A DNA stretch of 64,000 nt from positions 1 through 64,000 of the forward strand of contig NZ_JBGRUO010000013.1 in the NCBI RefSeq assembly GCF_041537905.1, written 5' to 3'. Within the stretch, counting starts at the first letter, position 1; each line of letters begins with the position of its first letter. The notes under the pieces were generated by a model. It saw nothing but the letters and a program-made list of their open reading frames with translations, was not told where the DNA came from and did not search any database. Source of the stretch: Ruegeria_C sp041537905 (GTDB lineage Bacteria; Pseudomonadota; Alphaproteobacteria; Rhodobacterales; Rhodobacteraceae). Shown here in pieces: positions 33,498 to 40,882 of the stretch. The position numbers and the translations under genes are program-made.

Positions 33498-33561
33498 GTG
33501 CTATGAGGCAATGATGTCTTGTTTTCTTGGCTCCGCGGACCCTCATTAGGTGCTATGAGGC
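33498..33561. repeat. Direct repeats GTGCTATGAGGC beside the right att site
   Basis: The 12-mer GTGCTATGAGGC is present at 33498-33509 and 33550-33561, 52 bases apart, between the integrase start and the 3' tRNA half. Paired direct repeats in this place are typical of integrase arm-type or excisionase sites. Function inferred from position only. Confidence 0.45.
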
Positions 33562-33584
33562 GATAAAATATCATGGATTCAGTA

Positions 33585-33640
33585 ACTTAAAATCTCCAGG
33601 CGGAAACGCCGTGCCGGTTCGAGTCCGGCCGCGGGTACCA
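33585..33640 (+). repeat. 3' half of tRNA-Leu(TAA), right attachment site
   Basis: Fifty-six bases identical to positions 31-86 of the intact tRNA-Leu (31295-31350), from the anticodon loop to the CCA. The sequence before it (ATTCAGTA) does not resemble the tRNA 5' half, so the copy cannot be a tRNA. It marks the right boundary of the element. The following 274 bases up to rsgA contain no supported gene. Confidence 0.9.
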
Positions 33641-33914
33641 GAGACTAAAAACAACGCTGTGACGTATGAAGGATCTGCTCAGGCGGCTTCCGGGCAGGGC
33701 TTGCAAGACAGGCAGCCCTGACCTATCTCGGAAGTCTGGAATGGAGATTTTATGTCCCGGTGAGGAGGGGAGGCACTGTGCCTCTCGTTGCAGGATCAAC
33801 AAGGCAAGCACCTGCTGAACGCGGTTCGGTTGGTCTGTTGATTTGCGATCTCAGATATCCTTGAGACTCTACGCCCGAGCCCGCCTCGGGACCCGGACAT
33901 GAAAGTTGACCCAA

Positions 33915-35003
33915 ATGACACGGGACTATTCCGCATTTCTACCGCAAACCGCGCAGAGCCGATCGAACGACCGGCAGCCCTCTTTCCTTGAAACCTATGG
34001 CTGGCAGGCGTTTTTTGCTCAGCAGATCGGCATCGACGCGCTGACCGAGACGCCACCGGTGCGCGTTGTTGAGGTGCATCGAAACGCGCTGCATGTGCTG
34101 GGCGAGGGCATTGACCGGACCATTCCGCCAATTCGGGGTGTGACCGTTGGAGACTGGCTGCTGCTGGATCGTGATCAGCCGCAGATGAGCCAGCTTCTGG
34201 ATCGCAAGACGGTGATCAAGCGCCGCGCGCCCGGAACCGACCGGCAGGAGCAGTTGATCGCGGCCAATATCGACACCTGTTTTGTTGTGACGTCCTGCAA
34301 TCAGGATTTCAACATCGCCCGGTTGGAGCGCTATATCGCCCTGGCCTTTGAAGCAGAGATCGCACCGGTGATCGTTCTGACAAAGGCCGATCAGGTCGCG
34401 GATACGCAGCATTATGTCGATCAGGCAGGCGCGATTTCCGACCGGGTGCCAGTGGTCGCGCTGGATGCGCGGGGTGATGCGCCTCAGACGATGCTGTCGG
34501 GCTGGTGCCAGCCGGGGCAGACCGTGGCCTTTCTGGGATCGTCCGGCGTGGGCAAGTCGACCTTGACCAACGCGTTGTCCGGGACGCAGTCGATCGCAAC
34601 GCAAGCCATTCGCGAGGACGACGCCAAAGGGCGACACACGACAACGCGGCGGCAGTTGCATCTGGTATCGGCGGGCTGTCTGGTGCTGGACACGCCGGGC
34701 ATGCGAGAGTTGCAATTGACCGGTGCGGCCTCGGGGCTGAGTGATGTATTTGCCGACATCCAGGAACTGTCGCAGCAATGCCGCTTCAACGATTGCCAGC
34801 ACCAGAGCGAGCCGGGATGCGCGGTGCGCGCGGCGATTGAGGCTGATGCGCTGGACGAGGCCCGGTTGCAGCGTTGGCGCAAGCTGGCGGCAGAGGAGGC
34901 GTTCAACTCGGCAAGCCTTGCCGAACGCCGCAGTAAGGACAAAGCCTTTGGCAAGATGGTCCGGCGGGTCATGAAAGAGAAGCCGGGGCGGGGCAGGCGG
35001 TAG
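33915..35003 (+). CDS. rsgA: Ribosome small-subunit-dependent GTPase RsgA
   Basis: A 362-residue circularly permuted GTPase that assists late 30S maturation. An N-terminal OB-fold precedes the GTPase motifs in permuted order: G4 as VLTKAD, G1 as FLGSSGVGKSTLTNALSG, and G3 as LVLDTPGMRELQL. The C-terminal zinc knuckle is CRFNDCQHQSEPGC. I start at ATG 33915; a TTG nine bases upstream is also in frame. It is the first chromosomal gene after the tRNA-Leu element and appears intact. Confidence 0.93.
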   Translation: MTRDYSAFLPQTAQSRSNDRQPSFLETYGWQAFFAQQIGIDALTETPPVRVVEVHRNALHVLGEGIDRTIPPIRGVTVGDWLLLDRDQPQMSQLLDRKTVIKRRAPGTDRQEQLIAANIDTCFVVTSCNQDFNIARLERYIALAFEAEIAPVIVLTKADQVADTQHYVDQAGAISDRVPVVALDARGDAPQTMLSGWCQPGQTVAFLGSSGVGKSTLTNALSGTQSIATQAIREDDAKGRHTTTRRQLHLVSAGCLVLDTPGMRELQLTGAASGLSDVFADIQELSQQCRFNDCQHQSEPGCAVRAAIEADALDEARLQRWRKLAAEEAFNSASLAERRSKDKAFGKMVRRVMKEKPGRGRR

Positions 35004-35139
35004 TCGCGAGGCGGGCGAATCCGGGTCTCGGGATGCGCCCGTTTTGTACCAGGGCCATCTGCGATCTGATCCGGATCAAAGCTGGCCGGGATGCAAGGCG
35101 ATAAATTCCGCCAAGACCCACAACCCGGAGAGCGAATCC

Positions 35140-35331
35140 ATGCTGCGCTTAGCCTTAGTCCTATTTACCCTTGTGGCCTCTGCATTGGCGGGTGCCGGAG
35201 TGATTGCCGTGCTGTCCATGGGGTATTTCACCGTACCCGCGATCCTCGGTGCGGCGGCGGCGGGGTTTGTGCTGGCGATCCCGGCGACCTGGCTGATCAC
35301 CAAGCGCATCTATACCGCTACGCGCGGCTGA
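35140..35331 (+). CDS. Small two-TM membrane protein
   Basis: A 63-residue protein that is almost entirely two hydrophobic helices (LRLALVLFTLVASALAGAGVIAVL and VPAILGAAAAGFVLAIPATWLI) followed by a basic tail KRIYTATRG. Similar small proteins are common in Rhodobacterales, sometimes carrying a wrong CTP-synthetase label; no enzymatic part exists here. GGAG is nine bases before the ATG. It converges on the alpha/beta hydrolase gene directly after its stop. Function unknown. Confidence 0.7.
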   Translation: MLRLALVLFTLVASALAGAGVIAVLSMGYFTVPAILGAAAAGFVLAIPATWLITKRIYTATRG

Positions 35332-36090
35332 TCAGGCGTCCAGATAGGCGCGCAGGTTAGCCTCGAATTCACGGGGCTTGTCGGCGTGCAGCCAATGGCC
35401 AGCGCCGGGAATCTTGGCAAACCGCGCTTTCGGAAACAGGGCGCGGATTTTGTCCCGGTGCTCGGGCAGCACATAATCCGACTCCGCGCCGGTCAGAAAT
35501 AGTGTCGGGCCGTCCCAATGCGCGGTGGTGTCGGGAAAGCTCATGATCTTGGGCATCTCGGCTGCCAGCACGTCGAGATTGTAGCGCCAGCGCTTGCCCG
35601 CCACATCAAGCGACTGAGTGAAGAAGCTCTGCAATGCCGGTTCCACGCCCAACACGCCCAGTTGCGCGGCGGCCTCTGATTTGCGTGTGACGGCATCCAG
35701 ATCAACGGCGCGCATCTTCTCGATGAAGGGCAGTTGCGAATGGCCATAGGCCACCGGTGCGATATCGGCGATGACCAGCCGCCGGACCAGATCGGGATGG
35801 CTCAGTGCCAGCATCATCGCCGCCTTGCCCCCCATGGAATGGCCCAGCACATCGAACACCCCGCCGAAATCTTCGATCACCTCGGCCAGATCCTCGGCCA
35901 GGTCCGGGTAGCTGTGGCTGTCGGTCCAGGGGCTTTCGCCGTGATTGCGCATATCTACGGCGATCACCTGCCGTGTATCGGACAGCCGTTTGGCGATCAC
36001 GCCCCAGTTCCGGGCCGAGCCATAAAGGCCATGGGCAATCAGCAAGGGGGGGCGGTCGGTGGGCGTGCCGTGCAGGATCATGTTCAACAT
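35332..36090 (-). CDS. Alpha/beta-fold hydrolase (YbfF-like esterase)
   Basis: A 252-residue alpha/beta hydrolase. An oxyanion segment LLIAHGLYGSARNWGVIAKRL leads to RNHGESPW, the nucleophile elbow FDVLGHSMGGKAAM (GHSMGG) and a C-terminal catalytic His in IPGAGHWLHADKP. The pattern is that of the YbfF esterase/thioesterase branch. A role in acyl-ester or acyl-CoA hydrolysis is possible but not shown. It is monocistronic and divergent from a membrane protein gene. Confidence 0.85.
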   Translation of the reverse strand: MLNMILHGTPTDRPPLLIAHGLYGSARNWGVIAKRLSDTRQVIAVDMRNHGESPWTDSHSYPDLAEDLAEVIEDFGGVFDVLGHSMGGKAAMMLALSHPDLVRRLVIADIAPVAYGHSQLPFIEKMRAVDLDAVTRKSEAAAQLGVLGVEPALQSFFTQSLDVAGKRWRYNLDVLAAEMPKIMSFPDTTAHWDGPTLFLTGAESDYVLPEHRDKIRALFPKARFAKIPGAGHWLHADKPREFEANLRAYLDA

Positions 36091-36182
36091 GGCTCTTTGA
36101 TAGCCATGGCGGATCGCCGCCGCCAGCCCCCATTGTCGCCGCCCGGTCGCCGGTGTAGTTTGCCCGTCGGAGTGAGTTTGAG

Positions 36183-36557
36183 ATGGCCGAACAGATCAGT
36201 GTCGAACAGCAGATTGCGCAGACCATTGCGATGTTGCGCGCCAAGCTGGGTGTGCGGGGCAAGACGCTGGCCGCCGCGTTGCGTCGTGCGCGGCATCGTC
36301 TGCCCAGGCGCATCTACAAGCAGGCCCTGTTGCTGGCGCAGGTCGAGGATCGCGCCGCGCATCCGAAACTGCGCCTGACGCTTGACAGTCCCAAGCTGGC
36401 CGAAGCGGCGGAAAAAGTACAAGCCTATCTTGACGCGATCAGCCTGACCGAGCGTCGCAAGGGTTGGCTGTTGGGCATGCTGGGCGGGTTGGTCTTCAAC
36501 CTGCTGCTATTTGCGCTACTGCTACTTTTGGTGCTGTTCTGGCAGGGTTATGTTTGA
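36183..36557 (+). CDS. Hypothetical protein with C-terminal membrane anchor
   Basis: A 124-residue protein. A basic, Arg-rich helical N-terminus (MLRAKLGVRGKTLAAALRRARHRLPRRIYKQALLLAQVEDRA) is followed by a single strong hydrophobic helix at the C-terminus (GMLGGLVFNLLLFALLLLLVLFW). This is the layout of a tail-anchored inner-membrane protein with a cytoplasmic domain. No named family recognised. It lies between the esterase gene and the convergent glyA. Confidence 0.65.
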   Translation: MAEQISVEQQIAQTIAMLRAKLGVRGKTLAAALRRARHRLPRRIYKQALLLAQVEDRAAHPKLRLTLDSPKLAEAAEKVQAYLDAISLTERRKGWLLGMLGGLVFNLLLFALLLLLVLFWQGYV

Positions 36558-36627
36558 GCGGTAACCTATTGAGAAATATAAAAGGCGGCGCTATTGAGCG
36601 CCACCATGGGTTTCTTTCGGACCCGTC

Positions 36628-37923
36628 TTACAGGTTCGGATAGATTGGGAATTTTGCGCAGAGGTCGGCGACCTGGGCTTTGACCTTGGCCTCGACCTCG
36701 TCGTTGCCGTCCTCGCCATTGGCGGCGAGGCCGTCGACCACCTCGATGATCCAGTCGGCGATCTGGCGGAACTCGGCCTCGCCAAAGCCGCGGGTGGTGC
36801 CGGCGGGGCTGCCGAGGCGAATGCCGCTGGTGATCGTCGGCTTTTCCGGGTCAAACGGCACGCCATTCTTGTTGCAGGTGATATGCGCCCGGCCCAGAGC
36901 CTTCTCGGTGGCGTTGCCCTTGACCCCTTTGGGGCGCAGATCGACCAGCACCACATGGGTATCGGTGCCGTGGGTGACGGTGTCCAGACCACCCTTGATC
37001 AGTTGATCGCTGAGCGCCTGCGCGTTGGTCACGACCTGTTTGATATAGCCCTTGAACTCGGGCCGCAGCGCCTCGCCAAAGGCGACCGCCTTGGCGGCGA
37101 TCACATGCATCAGCGGGCCGCCCTGAATGCCGGGAAAGATCGCTGAATTCACTTTCTTAGCGATATCTTCATCATTGGTCAGGATCATGCCCCCACGCGG
37201 ACCGCGCAGGGTCTTGTGGGTGGTGGTGGTCGCCACATGCGCATGCGGGAAGGGGCTGGGATGTTCGCCTGCGGCCACCAGACCGGCGAAATGCGCCATG
37301 TCCACGTGCAGATAGGCGCCGACCATGTCGGCGATCTCGCGCATGCGGGCAAAGTCGATCTGGCGCGGGATGGCCGAACCACCTGCGATGATCAGCTTGG
37401 GCTGGTGTTCTTTCGCCAGCGCCTCGACCTGATCATAGTCCAGCATGTTGTCCTGCTGGCGCACGCCGTATTGCACGGCGTTGAACCACTTGCCCGACTG
37501 GTTCGGGCGCGCGCCGTGGGTCAGGTGGCCACCGGCATCCAGGCTCATGCCCAGGATGGTGTCGCCGGGCTTGATCAGCGCCTGGAACACGCCCTGGTTG
37601 GCCTGGCTGCCGGAATTGGGCTGCACATTGGCAAAGCCACAGCCAAACAGCTGCTTGGCGCGGTCGATGGCCAGGTTCTCGGCGATATCGACAAACTGGC
37701 AGCCGCCATAATAGCGCCGCCCCGGATAGCCTTCGGCATATTTGTTGGTCATCACCGAACCCTGCGCCTCCATCACGGCGGCGGAGACGATGTTCTCGGA
37801 CGCGATCAGCTCGATCTCATCGCGCTGGCGCCCCAGCTCGGACGTGATCGAGGCAAACAGCTCAGGATCGCGGTCGGCAAGGGATTGGGTGAAAAAACCG
37901 GTATCACGTAGGCTGACGTTCAT
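36628..37923 (-). CDS. glyA: Serine hydroxymethyltransferase
   Basis: A 431-residue PLP enzyme that converts serine and THF to glycine and methylene-THF. Motifs: SENIVSAAVMEAQGSVMTNKYAEGYPGRRYYGG, the PLP-binding Lys in VATTTTHKTLRGPRGG, and VDLRPKGVKGNATEKAL. Length is standard. It is divergent from nadK; the shared 169-base gap contains a 14-bp palindrome partly identical to one upstream of glcB. Together with metF it supplies the one-carbon pool. Confidence 0.97.
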   Translation of the reverse strand: MNVSLRDTGFFTQSLADRDPELFASITSELGRQRDEIELIASENIVSAAVMEAQGSVMTNKYAEGYPGRRYYGGCQFVDIAENLAIDRAKQLFGCGFANVQPNSGSQANQGVFQALIKPGDTILGMSLDAGGHLTHGARPNQSGKWFNAVQYGVRQQDNMLDYDQVEALAKEHQPKLIIAGGSAIPRQIDFARMREIADMVGAYLHVDMAHFAGLVAAGEHPSPFPHAHVATTTTHKTLRGPRGGMILTNDEDIAKKVNSAIFPGIQGGPLMHVIAAKAVAFGEALRPEFKGYIKQVVTNAQALSDQLIKGGLDTVTHGTDTHVVLVDLRPKGVKGNATEKALGRAHITCNKNGVPFDPEKPTITSGIRLGSPAGTTRGFGEAEFRQIADWIIEVVDGLAANGEDGNDEVEAKVKAQVADLCAKFPIYPNL

Positions 37924-37958
37924 GGTCGCTCCGACTGGTTGGGGTGTGATTTGGCGGA

Positions 37959-37973
37959 TTTCCTATCGGAAAC
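37959..37973. promoter_or_regulatory. Palindrome in the glyA/nadK gap
   Basis: TTTCC-TATC-GGAAA (37959-37972) is an inverted repeat 36 bases before the glyA start. The stretch CCTATCGGAAAC (37962-37973) recurs exactly upstream of glcB. The layout would suit a dimeric regulator, possibly of LacI type; identity unknown. Confidence 0.35.
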
Positions 37974-38092
37974 CGACCGGGGGAGAAAGGCTGTAAAGCG
38001 ACTATTCCACCTTTGGGGGCGTCAAGTCTGGCCTAATGTGGAAAGGTATGCTTGTTTCGGAACCATATGCGCAGCACCGGAAACCCAAATAC

Positions 38093-38854
38093 ATGACAAA
38101 GAGAATCGCCTTTCTGGCGAGCGATGCGCCTGTGGCGCAGACCGCGCGCGCCGCCCTGATCGGCCGATACGGTGATGTGGCCCCGCAAAAGGCCGAGATC
38201 GTCGTGGCACTGGGCGGCGACGGGTTCATGCTGCGCACGCTGCATGGCACGCAGCATCTGAACATGCCGGTCTATGGCATGAATCGCGGCACGATCGGCT
38301 TTCTCATGAACGAATATAGCGAAAGCGACCTGCTGGATCGGCTGGCCGAAGCCGAGGAAGAGATCATCAATCCGCTGACAATGCGGGCGAAGGATCAACA
38401 CGGCAAGACCCATGAGGCGCTGGCCATCAACGAGGTCTCACTGCTCAGGGCCGGGCCGCAGGCGGCGCGGCTGAAGATCACCATTGATGGCCGGGTGCGG
38501 CTGGCGGAACTTGTCTGTGATGGTGCGCTGGTGGCGACACCTGCCGGATCGACAGCCTATAATTACTCCGCCCATGGACCGATCCTGCCTATCGGGGCGG
38601 ATGTTCTGGCTCTGACGGCAATTGCCGCGTTCCGGCCCCGGCGCTGGCGCGGGGCGCTGCTGCCCAAGACCGCGATGGTGCGCTTTGACGTGCAGGACCC
38701 GGAAAAGCGCCCTGTCATGGCGGACGCGGATTCGATTTCGATCACCGATATCGACTGGGTCGAAATCCGCTCCGACGCCTCGGTCGCGCACCGGATTCTG
38801 TTCGATCCCGGCCATGGTCTAGAAGAGCGGCTGATTTCGGAACAGTTCACTTGA
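38093..38854 (+). CDS. nadK: NAD kinase
   Basis: A 253-residue NAD kinase that phosphorylates NAD to NADP. The GGDG motif is in IVVALGGDGFMLRTLH, followed by YGMNRGTIGFLMNEY and the nucleotide-binding GSTAYNYSAHGPI. I start at ATG 38093 (MTKRIAFLASDAP) because homology begins there; the ribosome-binding site is poor, and upstream in-frame ATG codons at 38036 and 38048 cannot be excluded. It is divergent from glyA and ends before a structured convergent gap. Confidence 0.92.
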   Translation: MTKRIAFLASDAPVAQTARAALIGRYGDVAPQKAEIVVALGGDGFMLRTLHGTQHLNMPVYGMNRGTIGFLMNEYSESDLLDRLAEAEEEIINPLTMRAKDQHGKTHEALAINEVSLLRAGPQAARLKITIDGRVRLAELVCDGALVATPAGSTAYNYSAHGPILPIGADVLALTAIAAFRPRRWRGALLPKTAMVRFDVQDPEKRPVMADADSISITDIDWVEIRSDASVAHRILFDPGHGLEERLISEQFT

Positions 38855-39206
38855 TACGGTTCCGATGAAAAGAATTTTCAACTTTTTGAAAGCTCTGTGA
38901 AGCAGGTCACAGCCCGGTCGGCAAGAATCAGCTAGTTTTGATCTTGCCGACGACATGGTCCCGACAAATTGAGTGAGTGGCAATTCGGGGACGCGTTCGC
39001 TAACGAGTATGCATTGTTTTGCATGAGTGGGCGCAGGGAAAGCCGGGGGGTAGCACCTGTGTTCGTCAAAAGTCGGCGGTTTGAAGTGAAGTGGTCCCGG
39101 ATGGAGGTTGAGTGGTTTCATCCGGGGCCCGCCACAAAGCCGTGAATTTAATGGCGAGTCCGGGGGGACGCCACACGGCACGTATTAAGGCTGGGGGGCT
39201 TTGATA
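38855..39206. ncRNA. Convergent gap with strong hairpins, possible structured RNA
   Basis: No credible gene lies in these 352 bases. Hairpins: GTCGGCAAGA/TCTTGCCGAC (38917-38951, 10 bp); an 11-bp stem at 39093-39129 with core CCCGGATG/CATCCGGG; and a nested stem at 39139-39179 with outer GCCGTG/CACGGC and inner GGC..GTCC/GGAC-GCC around a GGGG loop. This is more structure than two simple terminators need, and none has a T-tract. A small RNA on either strand is possible; no known family was recognised. Confidence 0.35.
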
Positions 39207-40661
39207 TTATAGTTGGGGGCTAAGACCGGGTCGGCCCATGCGTTGCCAAAGATGGGAACACATGCGTCCGATCCGTTTTTCTATGGCCAGGGCCGCATCC
39301 ACCGCCAGATCCTCGCGCCATCTCGCGGCGACGATCTGCACATTGATCGGCTGCGCCCCGGCGGGCAATTCCGACAGACGGGCCGGAACACTGGCCGCGG
39401 GCAGCCCCATGAAATTCATCGAATAGGACCAGAGCGCGCTGCCGAGCACCTCATCCACACCTTCCGCGCCTTCGGTGTCACAGTCGGGACGAAAGAAGGG
39501 TTGCGGCAGGAACGGGGTCAGGGCCAGCGGGTAGCGCTGCTGGAACATCGTCCATTCGCGGGTGTAAAAGCTGCGCTTTGCCATCATCTCAAGTAGCTCC
39601 TGCCCAAGATAGGGCGGAAATTCCTGAAAATAGACCGCAAAGATATCGCGGATCTGTTGTGAACCGACCCGGTCCACATCCGCTTTCATCATCGAATAGA
39701 CCTCGCCCATCAGCGCGCGATACCCCGCCCGGCCAGAGGCGAAGACATCCGGCGTTTCGACCTCTTCCACCTGATACCCGGCGTCAATCAGCGCGTCGCG
39801 CGCACTCAGCAAAGCGGCCTCGACCTCGGGGTGCAGATCATAGCCATAGGTTTCGCGGGTGAAGGCCACGCGCAGCGGGATCTCGGGCGGGTCCAGACGC
39901 CAGGGCATCGGCACATGGAACGGATCGCGCGGGTCGGCGGCGATCAGGGATGGCATGGACAGATGCAGGTCCTCAGCCGCGCGGGCAAACAGCCCCTGCA
40001 CCGACATGGATTGCGCCAGCATGCCGCGCTCGGCGCTTTGACTGGGGTTCCAGGCGGGCACACGACCGATCCCCGGCTTGACCGTCACCGCTCCGTTGGC
40101 AGCAGCGGGAAAGCGCAACGAGCCGCCGATATCGTTGCCATGCGCCAGCGCGCCGATCCCAGCCATCACCCCAGCCCCCGCCCCACCGGAGGAGCCACCA
40201 GCCGAGACGTGATCTCCCCAGGGGTTATGGGTGCGCCCGAAGAGCGGGTTGTCGGTATCGGCGCGAAAGGAAAACTCGGGCGTGTTGGTGCGCCCGATGA
40301 TCACCGCGCCCGCCCGCTGCAAGTTGCGCACCACCGGCGCGTCATCAGGTGCAATAAGGTCCTTGAGCGCGGGAATCCCGTTCGAGGACGCATAGCCCTT
40401 CTGATCCACGTTGATCTTGATGGTCACCGGCACCCCGTGCAGCGGGCCGAGGGGGTCGCCAGCCGCGCGCGCCTTGTCGAGCGCGTGAGCGCGCGCGCGC
40501 GCGTCCTCGGCGCAACTGTCGACCACGGCGTTCAGCGCGGGGTTCACGGCCGCCATCCGGTCAAGGCTTGCGGCGACCGCGTCCTCAACGCTCAGATCGC
40601 CCGAGCGAGTTTTTTCGACCGTTTCGTTTGCGGTAAGCTGCCAGATCTCGGTGATATTCAT
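39207..40661 (-). CDS. Amidase signature family hydrolase
   Basis: A 484-residue amidase. The Ser-cisSer-Lys triad is visible: Lys in GVPVTIKINVDQKG, cis-Ser in SAGGSSGGAGAGV and the nucleophile Ser in GNDIGGSLRFPAAANG. The Gly/Ser-rich core places it in the amidase signature family. Substrate is unknown; many such proteins hydrolyse aryl or alkyl amides. ATG 40661 has GGAGG at six bases. It is unrelated to GatA by context because no gat genes adjoin. The gene ends beside the structured gap. Confidence 0.88.
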   Translation of the reverse strand: MNITEIWQLTANETVEKTRSGDLSVEDAVAASLDRMAAVNPALNAVVDSCAEDARARAHALDKARAAGDPLGPLHGVPVTIKINVDQKGYASSNGIPALKDLIAPDDAPVVRNLQRAGAVIIGRTNTPEFSFRADTDNPLFGRTHNPWGDHVSAGGSSGGAGAGVMAGIGALAHGNDIGGSLRFPAAANGAVTVKPGIGRVPAWNPSQSAERGMLAQSMSVQGLFARAAEDLHLSMPSLIAADPRDPFHVPMPWRLDPPEIPLRVAFTRETYGYDLHPEVEAALLSARDALIDAGYQVEEVETPDVFASGRAGYRALMGEVYSMMKADVDRVGSQQIRDIFAVYFQEFPPYLGQELLEMMAKRSFYTREWTMFQQRYPLALTPFLPQPFFRPDCDTEGAEGVDEVLGSALWSYSMNFMGLPAASVPARLSELPAGAQPINVQIVAARWREDLAVDAALAIEKRIGRMCSHLWQRMGRPGLSPQL

Positions 40662-40882
40662 GCCCATCCTCCCGACGCTGCAGCCTAGCCGGGCGCGGCA
40701 TAAGTTCAAGCGAAACCGGGCACGCGGGTTGCGCACCCTGCTGGGCGGAAACCCGCCGAACTTTTACCCGCCCGCGCCGACATGTTGTGGTTGCGAGCGG
40801 CCTTTTGCACACTCAATGAGCGAATTAATGCGCATATAAATACACATTTTAACAATTAGCTTACTTTAAAGAGGATTTTACC

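Larger units (their letters stand above)
31168..33640. mobile_element. Decayed integrative element at tRNA-Leu (phage-satellite-like)
   Basis: About 2.4 kb bounded by tRNA-Leu sequence on both sides. The ten-base core ACTTAAAATC at 31168-31177 and 33585-33594, and a 56-base direct repeat (31295-31350 = 33585-33640), give two possible att readings. Inside, all on the minus strand and in transcription order, are an integrase N-terminus, a primase C-terminus, a spacer with repeated TGACGC boxes, and a terminase-small-subunit-like gene. Structural phage genes are absent. This order matches PICI-type satellites after an internal deletion. It is not expected to move by itself because the integrase lacks its catalytic domain. 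Confidence 0.75.

Noticed and set aside
33587..33811. 74-codon open frame opposite the 3' tRNA half
   Set aside because: Contains the RPDSNRHG-type sequence that arises from translating tRNA antisense; no support.
38036..38095. Longer nadK reading frame from ATG 38036 or 38048
   Set aside because: The added residues have no resemblance to NAD kinases and no convincing ribosome-binding site; homology starts at 38093.
40470..40502. GCGC-rich low-complexity run
   Set aside because: It encodes an Ala/Arg-rich helix within the amidase and is not an independent repeat element.
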